DNA from: a virus
IMG/VR virus record: IMGVR_UViG_3300014911_000007
Span: 1 to 55,129 of that record
Length of the DNA: 55,129 bases
Direction: 5' to 3' (one strand)
Shown one piece after another: positions 9,201 to 18,397 of this stretch. The notes beneath the pieces were generated by a model. It had not been told where the DNA came from and did no database searches. It saw only the letters and a list, made by a program, of their open reading frames with translations. The position numbers and the translations under genes are program-made. Positions within the stretch are counted from its first letter, which is position 1, and the number at the start of each line of letters is the position of its first letter.

Positions 9201-12200
9201 CCGGTGGTGGCTACACCCGCTGAAGGGGCTTCGAGGCGTCAACACCGCTTTCGAAACCGTCTTCCGCATGCGGACTTATGTCCCCTTATTCGTGAAAGAC
9301 TGGAACGTTGTCCAGCGGCTTATCCATGAGGCACTGCTCGCTGAGAAAATCCTTGATGACCCTATAGTCAAGGCTATCTTTGAATCCCTATCGGCGGTCG
9401 ACACGGCGGATACTGCCACTATTAACGAAATCCTCCGTACACTAGTAAGGCAGGACCTTGTTGATGCTTCGTACACTCGGTCGTTGTTCTTCCGCACCGG
9501 TTGGTATGATGAGGTATACAAGCGGCTTGGAAGCCATGCTGAGACTAAGGTCTACTTGCGGCGGGTTGCCTCGTCATTAATGGAAGAGGTCCAGAAGGGC
9601 GGCTTGACGCCCGAGGGCGTTCAGCGAGCCTTCCAATCTGTACTGGACGAAATTGATGCCCTCGAACGAGAGGCGGTTGCTGTTGCAGATGCTACTCGCG
9701 GGGTAGACGAGGGCCTCAATACGAAGCCGGATATGGACGACATGCTTGGCGGGGCGGATGAGGTCCGCGAGATTGATCCAGAAGTAGCTGGGGTTCAGAG
9801 GAGCGCCAAGCTAAAGGACGGCTACCTCATGTACCCCGAGGCGGATGGTATCCGTGATGATCAGCACTTGTTGAATGCTATTAATAAGTACAGCGAAGGC
9901 GAGTATAAGAGCTTGGATGAAGTTCCCGTCCGCGTCGCCGAGGACGCCTTGAGTGTCCGTCGTGAGCGGAAGGGTATCACTTATGTCCCGCCTACAAAGG
10001 CCCAGCGGGAGGCGGTTGAGGCGCTAGAGCGGGAAGTTGCGGAACGCGAGGCCAAGCTAGTAGAGGAACGCCTGAAGGCGGTAACGGCCCCTGAGCCGCC
10101 GGAGTCGGCGGTAAGGGCGGCCCCAACTCCTGAAATTCCGTCGTCTCGGGTGGTTAGTGAGGTTCCGGTCGGCTACCACTCCGACCCAACGAAACTCATA
10201 GACCCCGATATGGTGGACCCAGGCTATGAGTATGAGGGGTTATACCACGTAACGACCGCCCGCGATAAGGTTTATGACGAAGGCTTGAAGCCGCGCGCTG
10301 AAACCGGTCGATTGGGATTGGGACCGGGCGGCAGCATAACCGATGATGGCACGCGAGTAAGCCTTACTTACAACTATGCCCACGCCGAAGAGCTTGCTAA
10401 TGGTCTACATCTAGCGGCTAGAGTAGCACAGGGTAAGGCGACCGTTAAGGAGGTAGTCGATTGGACCCTTGATCGCCTTGAAATAGGAGGCGCTTTAATG
10501 GAGCCTCCGACCAATGTTCAGCATGTTTTGAACGAAGCCCTTCCCATCCCGCGTGATGATGCTGGGAGTTGGGATTGGGAGATTTTGGACGATGTTATTT
10601 ATGAACTGGACGACATCCTCAACGACAAAGAAAAGTATGAACTACTTCAGGACCTTGATGATGTAATTTCAGTTCTGATCTCGGATATTTCCTCCATCAG
10701 TGGCCTAGAGGCCCCATATCTCCCTGTCGGCCTAACGGCTCCGTATGAGGCGATGGCCGAGCTAGACCCCAATCAAATCGAAATCCTATCTATCGCTGTC
10801 CGAGATGGTGCAGAGGTTGAGCATATCCCAATAGAGTTTGAGTTCCGCGTGAAGCCGGAGGATTTGGTCGTTATTAGACGGCCAGAAGAAGAGTTTGTTT
10901 CCCCTGTCTCAATCGAGTACAAGGCGATGAAAGAGGCCGGAGCGGATACTCTGCCACCGTTCGTCGGCGGGCCGCTCTCTCACGCCAATTATCAGTGGGA
11001 GATCACCGCTGGCGAGAATATGGGCCGGACAGGGAAGCTCTTGGATCGCCGCATCACGCCTGATGGTAAGGTTCAATACTTAGTTGACATAAGTGAATCC
11101 GCTGATATCGTCCCGTTCCTTGATGAGGATATGGAAGGCTTGCGGGTTTGGGTGGACGCTGCCAATATCCGCGGTAAGCTGCCGGAAGATATCCGTGCCG
11201 CCACCTCCCGCATGGGTCACATCATCAATGCCGTAGTGGAGGAGGGGGAGCAGGTTGACGACTTCGACGAAATCCTCCGTCGCTATCTAAGGCTGTCCGC
11301 CGAGGAGCGTCGCCAGCTTGACCCACGACTAGCGAAAGAATTCGAAGGCGTAGCTGATGAAGTCGTCCAGGAGATGAACTACTACACCTATTGGCGGCGG
11401 AAGTTCTTGACTGGCTATGACGCATCTGACTTTGACGAATCGTTCATTCTGAAGCAGAAAGCCGGGTCGAATTATCCTGATTGGTACCGACGCCTAACCG
11501 AGAAACGGTGGAAGGACCTGCGCCGTGCCCAGGCGCACGCCATGGCGGAGAAGGCGTTCCAGATTCTCGGAGCGGGTGAGCAGCCGAAGTACGCCTATCT
11601 TGTGCAGATTAGAAGTCGAACTGGTGAAGAGGCATGGGAGGTTATCACTAGCGACGCGGCAGTCAAAGATATGGACGAACTTGGCGCGCTCGTCAAGTCG
11701 CTTAAGGGAGAAGATGTAGAGGTCGCCGATGTCGTTAGAAGCCGACGGGCCAAGACTAGGGGCGGTATCTACATCGAGAAGCCACGCAATATGTCACGTG
11801 CCCTCAACAAACTAGCGTATGAGGATGGCGTGGAGGTCGTCCTTGATCGTGCGCTAAGCGAACATGTCGTCATTGATACGGCTATGGAAGGCGCAGGCGA
11901 TGTCGGTTATCCTGTCCCGCCTCGGCCTTACGTTTCCTATTTGGTCGGGAGTGACATGGAAGACGTTCGGGAATATGCTACTCGGTTCTTCACTGAGGAA
12001 GAAGCCGAAAGATTCCTTAAGGACCTGCTTCCAAAGGCCGAGGAGCCTCCGAGCCAAGCCGCTGTGCAGTTTGCAGAGGATGTTGAAGAGGCGGTCGAGG
12101 AGGGCCAGGACGTGCCGCCGGTGCCGGAGCCGACCGACGAAGAGATTGGCCCCGTTGAGCATCAAGAGCCGGTGCCAGAGTCTAAACTGGAAGAATACGA

Positions 12201-15200
12201 AGCAGTCTTTATTGAGAAGACTGAAGACCTACCGAATGAAGTTCAAATCCACTTACGGGATGAATTGGAGCGGGCTAAGGCTCGCTACAAGGAGGCAGGC
12301 GAGGCCGAAGCTAAGGCGCGTGCGCGGGTCAACGAGTTTGCTACCCGCCTAACGGAGGCTATGGCCCGCGTTGCAGATGAGGCGACGGCCAAGACTTTGC
12401 GCGAGGCACTCGCTTACATCCTTCAGTTTGATCGTGATTATACGTGGATGGTCACAAACACCCGCTTCCACGAATGGTTGATTGAAGACTATCTGTTCGC
12501 TGGGAAGCGAAGATACGCAGCGGCCAGCCTACACAACTACATCTATTGGTACGAAATCAAGCGGGAATTCTACGAGGCGATGGGGAAACGCTTCGACGAA
12601 ATCTCCGATCTTATCCGTGCGGGTAACTATGACGAATTGGCTCGCCGGTTTAGAGATGTCGAGTTCCCATCCGTAGTGGACATCTTTGAGGACATCGGCT
12701 TCGAGTTCCAGTTTGATAACGCAGGGAACTTGGTGGGTATGCGCTGGAACAAAGACCTACGCTTCCAGCTTACCGATACCTATTATACCCATTCCAATGG
12801 CCTGTACAGGTTCCAGCAAGCAGTCCGGCGGGTAGGCGAGGAAGAACTAACAGCGCCCTACACTCGTATATTGGATGCTAAGCCCGCATCAGGAATGCCG
12901 GAGGAAGTGGCTAAGGCCATGCCGGTCCCAGAGAGCGAAATAGCGCGGGCGGAAGGTGTAGAGGCCGAAGAGCTTTTGAAGCCGACGGAGCCGCCTGAGG
13001 AGGTCGATGAGATTTGGGAGACCATCCGAGCCAAGCCAGGATATGGTGGGGCCTATAACGAAGCGTCGGCACGCGAGTTAGCGGAAATGGACGAGCCGCT
13101 GCGCGGCCCATCACTGAACTTCATCTATGGCCGAGTAACGGACGACGATGGCGCACCAGTGCTTAGGTCATTTGCGGACTTCGAGCGGTTTATGAAGGCA
13201 TCCATAAGTAAGGCTTACGAGGCTGGCGACACCGCTAAGGCTCAGATTTTAGAATGGCGACTACAAACTGTCCGCCAGGAGTACAATGCGCTTCGAGAGG
13301 CGGCGGGGCTTGCCTCCAGTTCGTACAAGCTGCCGGAGCTTGAAACCCTGCCACGAGACTTCCAGCGGCTAATCTTGGAAGGCACCCAGGCTGTAGACCG
13401 AGCGCAGGTTCTTCGAGAGCTTACTAAAGACTGGATGGATGACCTTATCCGCCGGATTGAGGACGGCGAACCCGCCTTGGTCGCCAACTTGACCGCAGAG
13501 CAGCGAGAGACGCTTGAGCGGCTGCGCCAGCGGTGGACAAAGCTCATTAGTGAGGGTCTTGAGACCGTAAACTATGGCGGAGAATTCCTAGGTGTGAAGT
13601 TCCCCGGAGCGGTTCATGAGACGAATCGCTTCCTGCTGAACTACAACGAGTTCACGCCTTTCGACCAGTGGATGAAGAACTGGGTCCCATTCTGGATGTT
13701 CCCGTCGCGCACGATCCCAATGTGGCTAGAGACGATGGTTCTGCACCCAGAGCTTGCCGCCTTTTATCTGAAATATCTCGGTCTCAGTCGCCGCCAAGCG
13801 TGGCGGGCCGGGCTGACGACCAGAAACGGCGATCAACTACCGTCCGCTAGGGGCTATATCCGCATCCCCGGCACTGAATACTGGGTGAACCTGTTCGGGC
13901 CAATTTCGATGCGGTACGCAATCCCAGCGTATATGCCGTACTCATGGGAGTACGAGGAAGATAAGGATTTGACCATCTTCCAGAAAACAACCCGCTACGC
14001 TTGGGACATACTCAATATGTTCGGCATGTCCCCGAACCCGCTTATCCCGTGGATTTTGCAGCAGGCCGGATGGCTGGATGCCAATGAGGACCCACTCTGG
14101 CCGCTTATTCCACAGCCAGGGCTAGTGCCTCCTAACTTCCAGCGGGTGATTATGAGCCAACTGCGGAAGATCGTCACGACCGCCCCGGATAAGTGGGACC
14201 CAGACGTTGGCTGGAAAGACTTCCTAATCGACAGGGAGATCGTGAACATCGGCCTCCAGCGGGCACTGGCTACTCAGGACCCAGAGGAGCAGATGCGCAT
14301 CTACCTGCAAACAGTAGCGGCGCTGAAGAACCGCAATCGCCGTCTCGTGACTGGCGACCGGGCTGGGGAGTACGTCTCCGCAGAGGGGGCAGAACTATAC
14401 CTGGAGGCCCGAGATGCCGTCGAGTCTCGCGAATATAACCGGCGGGTGTTCGGTTACTTCACAGGTATCTACCCGAAGCAGTTCACCGACGCGCAGGTGC
14501 TACTAATTCAGACCAGGACAGAGTTCAACGCCTTGGCTATGGCACTTAATAGCTTGGTTGGGATGAACATGCTCGAACTCGACCCAGAGGCCGAGAATCG
14601 GTGGGATTTCTGGATTCGAGAACGGTACCACTCGGTAGAGGGCTACTTCTCGACTCTCTACAACATCATCAGCTTCGTGACGGGGCCGGATGGTAAGGAG
14701 GTCTACGACGATGAGCGGTGGGAGATCATCGCCCAAGAGCTAACCCGCGAGGTCGAGACCCACGCTTATTGGGATACGTGGGAGGTTGCTACCAACATTC
14801 GGGATAAGAAGCTGCGGGCGCTCCCGGCAGGGGCGACTTCTGAAATGCGCCGAGCAATCTACGATGAGTTCTATCAAACCCTGGCGACTGTAGAGACCAG
14901 CGGCCTAATGGATGCGGCCCAGCGACCGTGGTTCATTGGATATAAGCCGCCGCGCTTAGTCTGGGAAGATATCGAGAGCTTCTTCTGGCATACGGCGCTG
15001 TCGGCCCTCGAACCTTATGATGCGACTAGAGAGACGTATCCTGAGTACCTAGAGAGACGGGAAGAGTTCCTGAACAATGAAGTGCCCGTTATTGTCAAGT
15101 CTTCGGAGGTTTTGTGGGAGCGGCTTGCTAAGATTGAATATCTCGATCCTTCAGTGAACAAGGTCGACGACATTATCAAGCGCCTGATGGATGTCGCCAG

Positions 15201-16377
15201 CGCCGAAGGCTATGAGGAATGGCGACGGTCGAGGATGACGGTCGATGATGCCATTATGGACTGGTGGGACCGCCATCGCATCCAGCCCTTCTGGGACGAA
15301 GCTGGCGATCTAGACGTGAACGCTAGGGAATTGTGGTTCCGAGAGCACCCTGCGCCAACAGAGGAGGAGATTATTGGCGGCGTCAGGGAAGAGTTCCCGC
15401 AATTCTCGGACGAGGAAATCTACGAGGCCATTCATGGCCGCCAGATTTGGGATGTAAAGGACCGACTGGAGCAAGAAACTATCGAGAAGCGGGGTGAGGA
15501 AATGGGTAAGTTGGAAGAGCGTCTATGGGATGCGATCAACTCCATCCCGCCTGGAAAGATGGATGAGGTACGGAAGGAGTTCGGTCTGCGTGGCGGAGAT
15601 GAGGACTTCCTTGACGAAGCGTTCTCGAAGCGGGTTTCGTTTGATGATCCCGACGAACTCCGTCATCAAGTGCTCATTCTTGAGCGGACTTTGGCCTACA
15701 TGGGATTTGGCCCGCTTGAAACGCTCACAGATGAAGAGCTTGAAGAGCGGTCTCAGGCGAAACAGGAGCAAAACGAATTCAAGGAATGGGTTGATAAGCA
15801 GACGTATCCTGGGTTCTATGAGGAGCGCCAGCATTACTACTCGCTTTCGCCCTCAGTACGTGATGACTATCTGAAGGCTCATCCGAAATTCGCCGCCGCT
15901 CTTGAACGCTATGACGATCTACGAGCGGAGTGGGCCAAATCTCACCCAGTATGGGCGGACTATTATCTCAACGAGGGTTCGACCCGCCGCAGCAGTGGTG
16001 GACGCCGCGGCTCCAGAACCGCCGAGCCATCTGTTGCTCCTCGGGATCAATACCTGCCGCTCGGTAAGCGGGCCACACAAGATGTCACCCAACTCCTGCG
16101 CCCCGGCGCGTTAGGCGCGGCTGGGCCTGGAGGTAAGCTGGTATGGCCTCCTCGCCTCCGCAAGGAAGCCGGACCAGAAATTGTTGAGGCGAGCCGAGAA
16201 GTGGCTAGTGGTAAGCGGTCGTTCACAAAGACGGAACTCGATTACCTCGAAAGGCTCAAGAAGCTATGGGGCGGAAAATACACCGCTTTTATCGACGAGG
16301 TTATACGGATGGGAGCTAAAGAGGGTGAAAGTATCGTCGATGTTATCAAACGTCGACGCCTATTGACCGGTCATTAG
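6298..16377 (+). CDS. Giant 3359-residue virion or polyvalent protein, candidate ejected protein
   Basis: One uninterrupted frame of 10,080 bases, with SD AAGGAG at 6288-6293. It takes about 18 percent of the window. Visible parts: a Pro-rich start (residues 20-45); long Glu/Arg helical stretches (180-260); Trp/Tyr-rich helical blocks; a hydrophobic RPGFTIINYF-type segment (near 885-905) like those in phage large polyvalent proteins; Pro/Glu linkers (near 1230-1290 and 1930-1960); an ADP-ribosyltransferase-like block starting at LYHVT (His1317) with a Tyr-containing strand about 50 residues later; and a second WVPFWMFPSRTIP segment (2462-2474). The position between portal and scaffold and the short-tail module suggest a protein packaged in the capsid and ejected into the host, comparable in size to the N4 virion RNA polymerase, but no polymerase motifs were seen. 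Confidence 0.8.
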   Translation: MAKRRYEGVNPELRVEDVLKTIKRVPPPAVAPSTEPATAPSTAPFWKTDEFRGVVRNMQPTSPSPNVPHAFLYYDPDSRQLTNDKTDYRVYYNPWDRSLTLEQTKIPAVNATLQVIDPQFDISRLDEQIEPRTTVTPLEVEQVFPEARMLGEPIPGLPGTYRMSEEAERAIRAAYGIDEQAVRRKAIASVELEDVREELANIDNQILSASYPSPTKGAGPVVDLSDLSRRRAELKERERRLLQIIEETEESEQLADEAIDQFSEITGLKPREVMYVPGPDGTPIAVSGHDDSAIQRWWDATFVRPLRKFTEEAAQNPVWRVLGTGFRLLRRLPGHIWGYINNPLQAIPAGWQAASATEWWKTRNPPEELRVRYPLYWQQEMRARIDEEALQEQRDEVNFFAALSAFGAGWAEAFKTRNYEETLSFFEDTWLGFQRAAEDLREGRFPDTLEKPRFVTPELAHILSPDATPEEVRAWIETVDDDELFDLLGVSNPHEWRTKFYTNTVRWYEADKGIANELARVAAAQEKYRTDFETDEIWLYAVAKEAVERVKQYYREKWDISRSDWRYYDFTVTYTESWGPEDPEVLRDQITTALAYATLQKGDLLSPREIELIASRFTDPGTEFWGELLFDLSNLIPGAVMDKAILTPLKSLFRFAGKGVGKFVETVAPDFAAWAIRTFKTSSIISHSYKLRAKATETLGNIASVVRSPGDMREVLTKLVRGQLTPDEMAAYRLTARQVRHIMDPTNGVVIEAALDDPEDLVSLLDQAVSRVYDQVYRRHLGDGKSVEEATRLAEEYISNAKNIVPELTLQLQTAYLRAREVLPGTRLMPDTLVGRLAEALKIGSPPAKIEVLGSYKLPKRVIENAIRGFVQGVGFARNAWASMVLTARPGFTIINYFDTAFRAAVHGANMLDELRYLRELVPYWPEEIPGGFMRALTEDLGEDIAHLILSGEIEANFWTVFRRVAGDRWWLHPLKGLRGVNTAFETVFRMRTYVPLFVKDWNVVQRLIHEALLAEKILDDPIVKAIFESLSAVDTADTATINEILRTLVRQDLVDASYTRSLFFRTGWYDEVYKRLGSHAETKVYLRRVASSLMEEVQKGGLTPEGVQRAFQSVLDEIDALEREAVAVADATRGVDEGLNTKPDMDDMLGGADEVREIDPEVAGVQRSAKLKDGYLMYPEADGIRDDQHLLNAINKYSEGEYKSLDEVPVRVAEDALSVRRERKGITYVPPTKAQREAVEALEREVAEREAKLVEERLKAVTAPEPPESAVRAAPTPEIPSSRVVSEVPVGYHSDPTKLIDPDMVDPGYEYEGLYHVTTARDKVYDEGLKPRAETGRLGLGPGGSITDDGTRVSLTYNYAHAEELANGLHLAARVAQGKATVKEVVDWTLDRLEIGGALMEPPTNVQHVLNEALPIPRDDAGSWDWEILDDVIYELDDILNDKEKYELLQDLDDVISVLISDISSISGLEAPYLPVGLTAPYEAMAELDPNQIEILSIAVRDGAEVEHIPIEFEFRVKPEDLVVIRRPEEEFVSPVSIEYKAMKEAGADTLPPFVGGPLSHANYQWEITAGENMGRTGKLLDRRITPDGKVQYLVDISESADIVPFLDEDMEGLRVWVDAANIRGKLPEDIRAATSRMGHIINAVVEEGEQVDDFDEILRRYLRLSAEERRQLDPRLAKEFEGVADEVVQEMNYYTYWRRKFLTGYDASDFDESFILKQKAGSNYPDWYRRLTEKRWKDLRRAQAHAMAEKAFQILGAGEQPKYAYLVQIRSRTGEEAWEVITSDAAVKDMDELGALVKSLKGEDVEVADVVRSRRAKTRGGIYIEKPRNMSRALNKLAYEDGVEVVLDRALSEHVVIDTAMEGAGDVGYPVPPRPYVSYLVGSDMEDVREYATRFFTEEEAERFLKDLLPKAEEPPSQAAVQFAEDVEEAVEEGQDVPPVPEPTDEEIGPVEHQEPVPESKLEEYEAVFIEKTEDLPNEVQIHLRDELERAKARYKEAGEAEAKARARVNEFATRLTEAMARVADEATAKTLREALAYILQFDRDYTWMVTNTRFHEWLIEDYLFAGKRRYAAASLHNYIYWYEIKREFYEAMGKRFDEISDLIRAGNYDELARRFRDVEFPSVVDIFEDIGFEFQFDNAGNLVGMRWNKDLRFQLTDTYYTHSNGLYRFQQAVRRVGEEELTAPYTRILDAKPASGMPEEVAKAMPVPESEIARAEGVEAEELLKPTEPPEEVDEIWETIRAKPGYGGAYNEASARELAEMDEPLRGPSLNFIYGRVTDDDGAPVLRSFADFERFMKASISKAYEAGDTAKAQILEWRLQTVRQEYNALREAAGLASSSYKLPELETLPRDFQRLILEGTQAVDRAQVLRELTKDWMDDLIRRIEDGEPALVANLTAEQRETLERLRQRWTKLISEGLETVNYGGEFLGVKFPGAVHETNRFLLNYNEFTPFDQWMKNWVPFWMFPSRTIPMWLETMVLHPELAAFYLKYLGLSRRQAWRAGLTTRNGDQLPSARGYIRIPGTEYWVNLFGPISMRYAIPAYMPYSWEYEEDKDLTIFQKTTRYAWDILNMFGMSPNPLIPWILQQAGWLDANEDPLWPLIPQPGLVPPNFQRVIMSQLRKIVTTAPDKWDPDVGWKDFLIDREIVNIGLQRALATQDPEEQMRIYLQTVAALKNRNRRLVTGDRAGEYVSAEGAELYLEARDAVESREYNRRVFGYFTGIYPKQFTDAQVLLIQTRTEFNALAMALNSLVGMNMLELDPEAENRWDFWIRERYHSVEGYFSTLYNIISFVTGPDGKEVYDDERWEIIAQELTREVETHAYWDTWEVATNIRDKKLRALPAGATSEMRRAIYDEFYQTLATVETSGLMDAAQRPWFIGYKPPRLVWEDIESFFWHTALSALEPYDATRETYPEYLERREEFLNNEVPVIVKSSEVLWERLAKIEYLDPSVNKVDDIIKRLMDVASAEGYEEWRRSRMTVDDAIMDWWDRHRIQPFWDEAGDLDVNARELWFREHPAPTEEEIIGGVREEFPQFSDEEIYEAIHGRQIWDVKDRLEQETIEKRGEEMGKLEERLWDAINSIPPGKMDEVRKEFGLRGGDEDFLDEAFSKRVSFDDPDELRHQVLILERTLAYMGFGPLETLTDEELEERSQAKQEQNEFKEWVDKQTYPGFYEERQHYYSLSPSVRDDYLKAHPKFAAALERYDDLRAEWAKSHPVWADYYLNEGSTRRSSGGRRGSRTAEPSVAPRDQYLPLGKRATQDVTQLLRPGALGAAGPGGKLVWPPRLRKEAGPEIVEASREVASGKRSFTKTELDYLERLKKLWGGKYTAFIDEVIRMGAKEGESIVDVIKRRRLLTGH
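10356..10368. repeat. Palindrome AGTAA-GCC-TTACT, copy 2
   Basis: A perfect copy inside the giant gene, close to the ADP-ribosyltransferase-like block. A near match (AGTAAGGCTTACG) lies at 13207-13219 in the same gene. Confidence 0.6.
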
Positions 16378-16380
16378 GTC

Positions 16381-16414
16381 TTGACATAATATAGAATTTA
16401 TGGTATTATGTCAA
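16381..16414 (+). promoter_or_regulatory. Palindromic capsid-operon promoter
   Basis: TTGACA at 16381-16386, a 17-base spacer and TATTAT at 16404-16409 preceded by TGG. The outer bases form a perfect inverted repeat: TTGACATAAT (16381-16390) and ATTATGTCAA (16405-16414). The minus strand therefore also reads TTGACA, 17 bases, TATTAT, although only the plus strand has the TGG extension. It lies between the giant gene's stop and the scaffold SD site and should give separate, high expression of scaffold and capsid. Confidence 0.8.
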
Positions 16415-16439
16415 TCTAGTAGCGTAAGGAGGCTTAACA

Positions 16440-17291
16440 ATGGGAGTTCTCAATGACCCTGATGAAGGGGTTCTCAATCCTGAGGATGCCCTTCAGAACT
16501 TGGGAGTTTCGTCCGAAGGCGAACAGGGGGAACAGCCAACAGGCGAGATGGCCCAGGCGGGCGCTGAGGATGTCGAAAAGCTGAAGGCAGAGCTTGAGGC
16601 CGAGCGACAGCGAAGCCAAACTCTTGAGCAGGATATTAACAAGCTCCGCTCAAGCCTCGACAGACGGCTACACGAGACGACAGCGGAATATGAGGCTCGT
16701 GTCAGGGAAGCCGAAGAACGGTGGGCGCAAGCAGCCATGGCTAACATGGACGAGCAGGAACGACTTGAGTTCCAGCTACAGTTAGCCCGCGAGCGAGCGG
16801 CCCGCCTTGAAGAGCAAACTCGTCAATACGAGGAAATGCTTCAGGCGACCCAGGCCATGAATCAGTACGCCCAATGGTACATGCAGCAGGGCGTTCCGTA
16901 CACGGACCTCGACTTCTCCAGCCCCGACGCCCTGATTGCGTCCGGCACTAAGGCAATGGAACGGATCAACCAGGAGCGCATGAAGGAATTGGAGGAGTTG
17001 CGAAAGCAGGTTGAAGAGTACAAGAAGCGTGAGATGACATCGACGCAAGCAACGCAAACGCCCGCTCAGGCTCTTCTCCAGCAGCAACCTACGGAACAGC
17101 CAAAGACGACACCAGTCGTCACGCAGCATGGGGCCGCTCAGACCAAGAAGGTCTCCCCGTCGGAGGTCCTCCAGGCATTAGAGGCTCAATATCCCGGTCG
17201 TAAGTTCACCTTGGATGACCTGCTCACCATGGTTGAACAAAGACAAATTGATCCCAAGATATTGGAGAGTATCGACTGGGATAAGCCCTAA
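16440..17291 (+). CDS. Capsid scaffolding protein
   Basis: 283 residues, SD AAGGAGG at 16426-16432. It is acidic, with a long coiled coil from about residue 40 to 140 (Glu/Leu/Arg heptads) and a second at about 175-205, a Gln/Thr-rich linker (about 205-240) and a short C-terminal helical domain. This build and the position directly before the major capsid gene are typical of phage scaffolds, which shape the prohead and leave before packaging. Identification is by character and context. Confidence 0.8.
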   Translation: MGVLNDPDEGVLNPEDALQNLGVSSEGEQGEQPTGEMAQAGAEDVEKLKAELEAERQRSQTLEQDINKLRSSLDRRLHETTAEYEARVREAEERWAQAAMANMDEQERLEFQLQLARERAARLEEQTRQYEEMLQATQAMNQYAQWYMQQGVPYTDLDFSSPDALIASGTKAMERINQERMKELEELRKQVEEYKKREMTSTQATQTPAQALLQQQPTEQPKTTPVVTQHGAAQTKKVSPSEVLQALEAQYPGRKFTLDDLLTMVEQRQIDPKILESIDWDKP

Positions 17292-17292
17292 A

Positions 17293-17305
17293 AGTAAGGC
17301 TTACT
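17293..17305. repeat. Palindrome AGTAA-GGC-TTACT, copy 3
   Basis: A perfect copy one base after the scaffold stop, in the 72-base gap before the major capsid gene. Confidence 0.75.
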
Positions 17306-17339
17306 CCTCACAACCGCATATCTAAATGCCGTCGATGCT

Positions 17340-17354
17340 CTCCGTTAGCCGGAG
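17340..17354 (+). promoter_or_regulatory. Small hairpin covering the capsid SD site
   Basis: CTCCG, loop TTAGC, CGGAG; the second arm contains most of GGAGG (17351-17355), which serves the ATG at 17364. It could slow initiation on the capsid message. Only five base pairs, so weak. Confidence 0.35.
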
Positions 17355-17363
17355 GAAATCGAC

Positions 17364-18362
17364 ATGGCTAATATAACCCGAACTCGAATGAGCGCCTCGG
17401 TCAAGACGGCGTACGACCGCCGGTTGCTGATGCGCGCCTTGCCACGATTGCTTCACGGTCGCTGGGGTCGTCCTGCTACCTTTGATGGGTACAAGAACTG
17501 GGAAATCCGCCGGATGGAAGGCTTCACTGACACCGGCATTACCCCTCTGACGGAGGGGGTGGACCCGGTTGAGCATGCGGCTCCTGCAATCTCGACCTAT
17601 ACTCTCGAACCTCAGTGGTACGGTACGTATGTGCAGTACACCGAGGAAGTGAGTATGCAGACCATTGACCCGGTTATCCTGGAGACTTCTCGTATTCTGG
17701 GTGAACATGCCGGGAAGATGATCGACATTCTCATTCGAGACGAGATCACCGCTAACGCTACGGCTGACTATGCGGGTGGTGCCTCTGCTGACACCGACAT
17801 CGACACGACCAATGACAAGATTAGCTATGCTGATCTGGTCCAGGATGTCGCGCTGTTGCAGGCGAATGGCGCTCTACCCGCGGAGAACGGCTACTATCCC
17901 GTCATCATCCACCCCTACTCTTGGGCGACGCTGATGCAGGATACCACGTTCGTGGCTCTCTTCACTCGTGAGGGCGGCGAGTCCATCCGCAATGGTCTGA
18001 TTGGCCGCGTCCTGAACTGCGAACTCTACACGACCTACAACGCGAAGATCAGCGAAGGCGCTGGTGCCGACACGACCGTGGATGTGTACCACGCGCTGTT
18101 CATCGGCGAAGAGTCCTATGGTCTGGCTGGTATGACCGGCCTGTCCCCGAACTGGAATCCCGATGGTGGTCCGCCTGTGGTGTGGGGCCAAGGGACTGGG
18201 AAGAGCGTGAATGTGGCCGAGATCATCGTGAAGGACCTTGGCGAGACGGGCTTCGACCCGCTGAACCGGCGCGGCACGATTGGCTGGAAGGCGACGCACG
18301 ATCAGATTGTTCTCCAGTCTAACTGGATTGTGTCGCTGCATCACGCGAACGACTTCTCCTAA
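17364..18362 (+). CDS. Major capsid protein, N4-gp56-like family
   Basis: 332 residues, ATG 17364 with GGAGG upstream. It resembles the N4-gp56 family of HK97-fold capsid proteins: an N-terminal helix, a strand region with PLTEGVDPV, a stretch EEVSMQTIDPV followed by a helix with LGEHAGKMIDILIRDE, a central HPYSWATLMQD segment, and a C-terminal domain with GxxGxxP turns. No N-terminal cleavage domain is apparent, fitting a separate scaffold protein. Expected to be the most abundant virion protein. Confidence 0.88.
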   Translation: MANITRTRMSASVKTAYDRRLLMRALPRLLHGRWGRPATFDGYKNWEIRRMEGFTDTGITPLTEGVDPVEHAAPAISTYTLEPQWYGTYVQYTEEVSMQTIDPVILETSRILGEHAGKMIDILIRDEITANATADYAGGASADTDIDTTNDKISYADLVQDVALLQANGALPAENGYYPVIIHPYSWATLMQDTTFVALFTREGGESIRNGLIGRVLNCELYTTYNAKISEGAGADTTVDVYHALFIGEESYGLAGMTGLSPNWNPDGGPPVVWGQGTGKSVNVAEIIVKDLGETGFDPLNRRGTIGWKATHDQIVLQSNWIVSLHHANDFS

Positions 18363-18397
18363 GTCGTAGCCAACTAAACTAACCTAGGAGGAAAACT

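Noticed and set aside
11864-12352. Plus-strand frame of 162 codons inside the giant gene
   Set aside because: Arg/Ser-rich shadow frame within a continuous larger gene.
6298-16377. Giant protein as an N4-type virion RNA polymerase
   Set aside because: Size and position fit, but I could not find the T7-like polymerase motifs, and the phage has good sigma70-type promoters.
17874-18344. Minus-strand frame of 156 codons inside the capsid gene
   Set aside because: Shadow frame produced by strong codon bias; no start signals.
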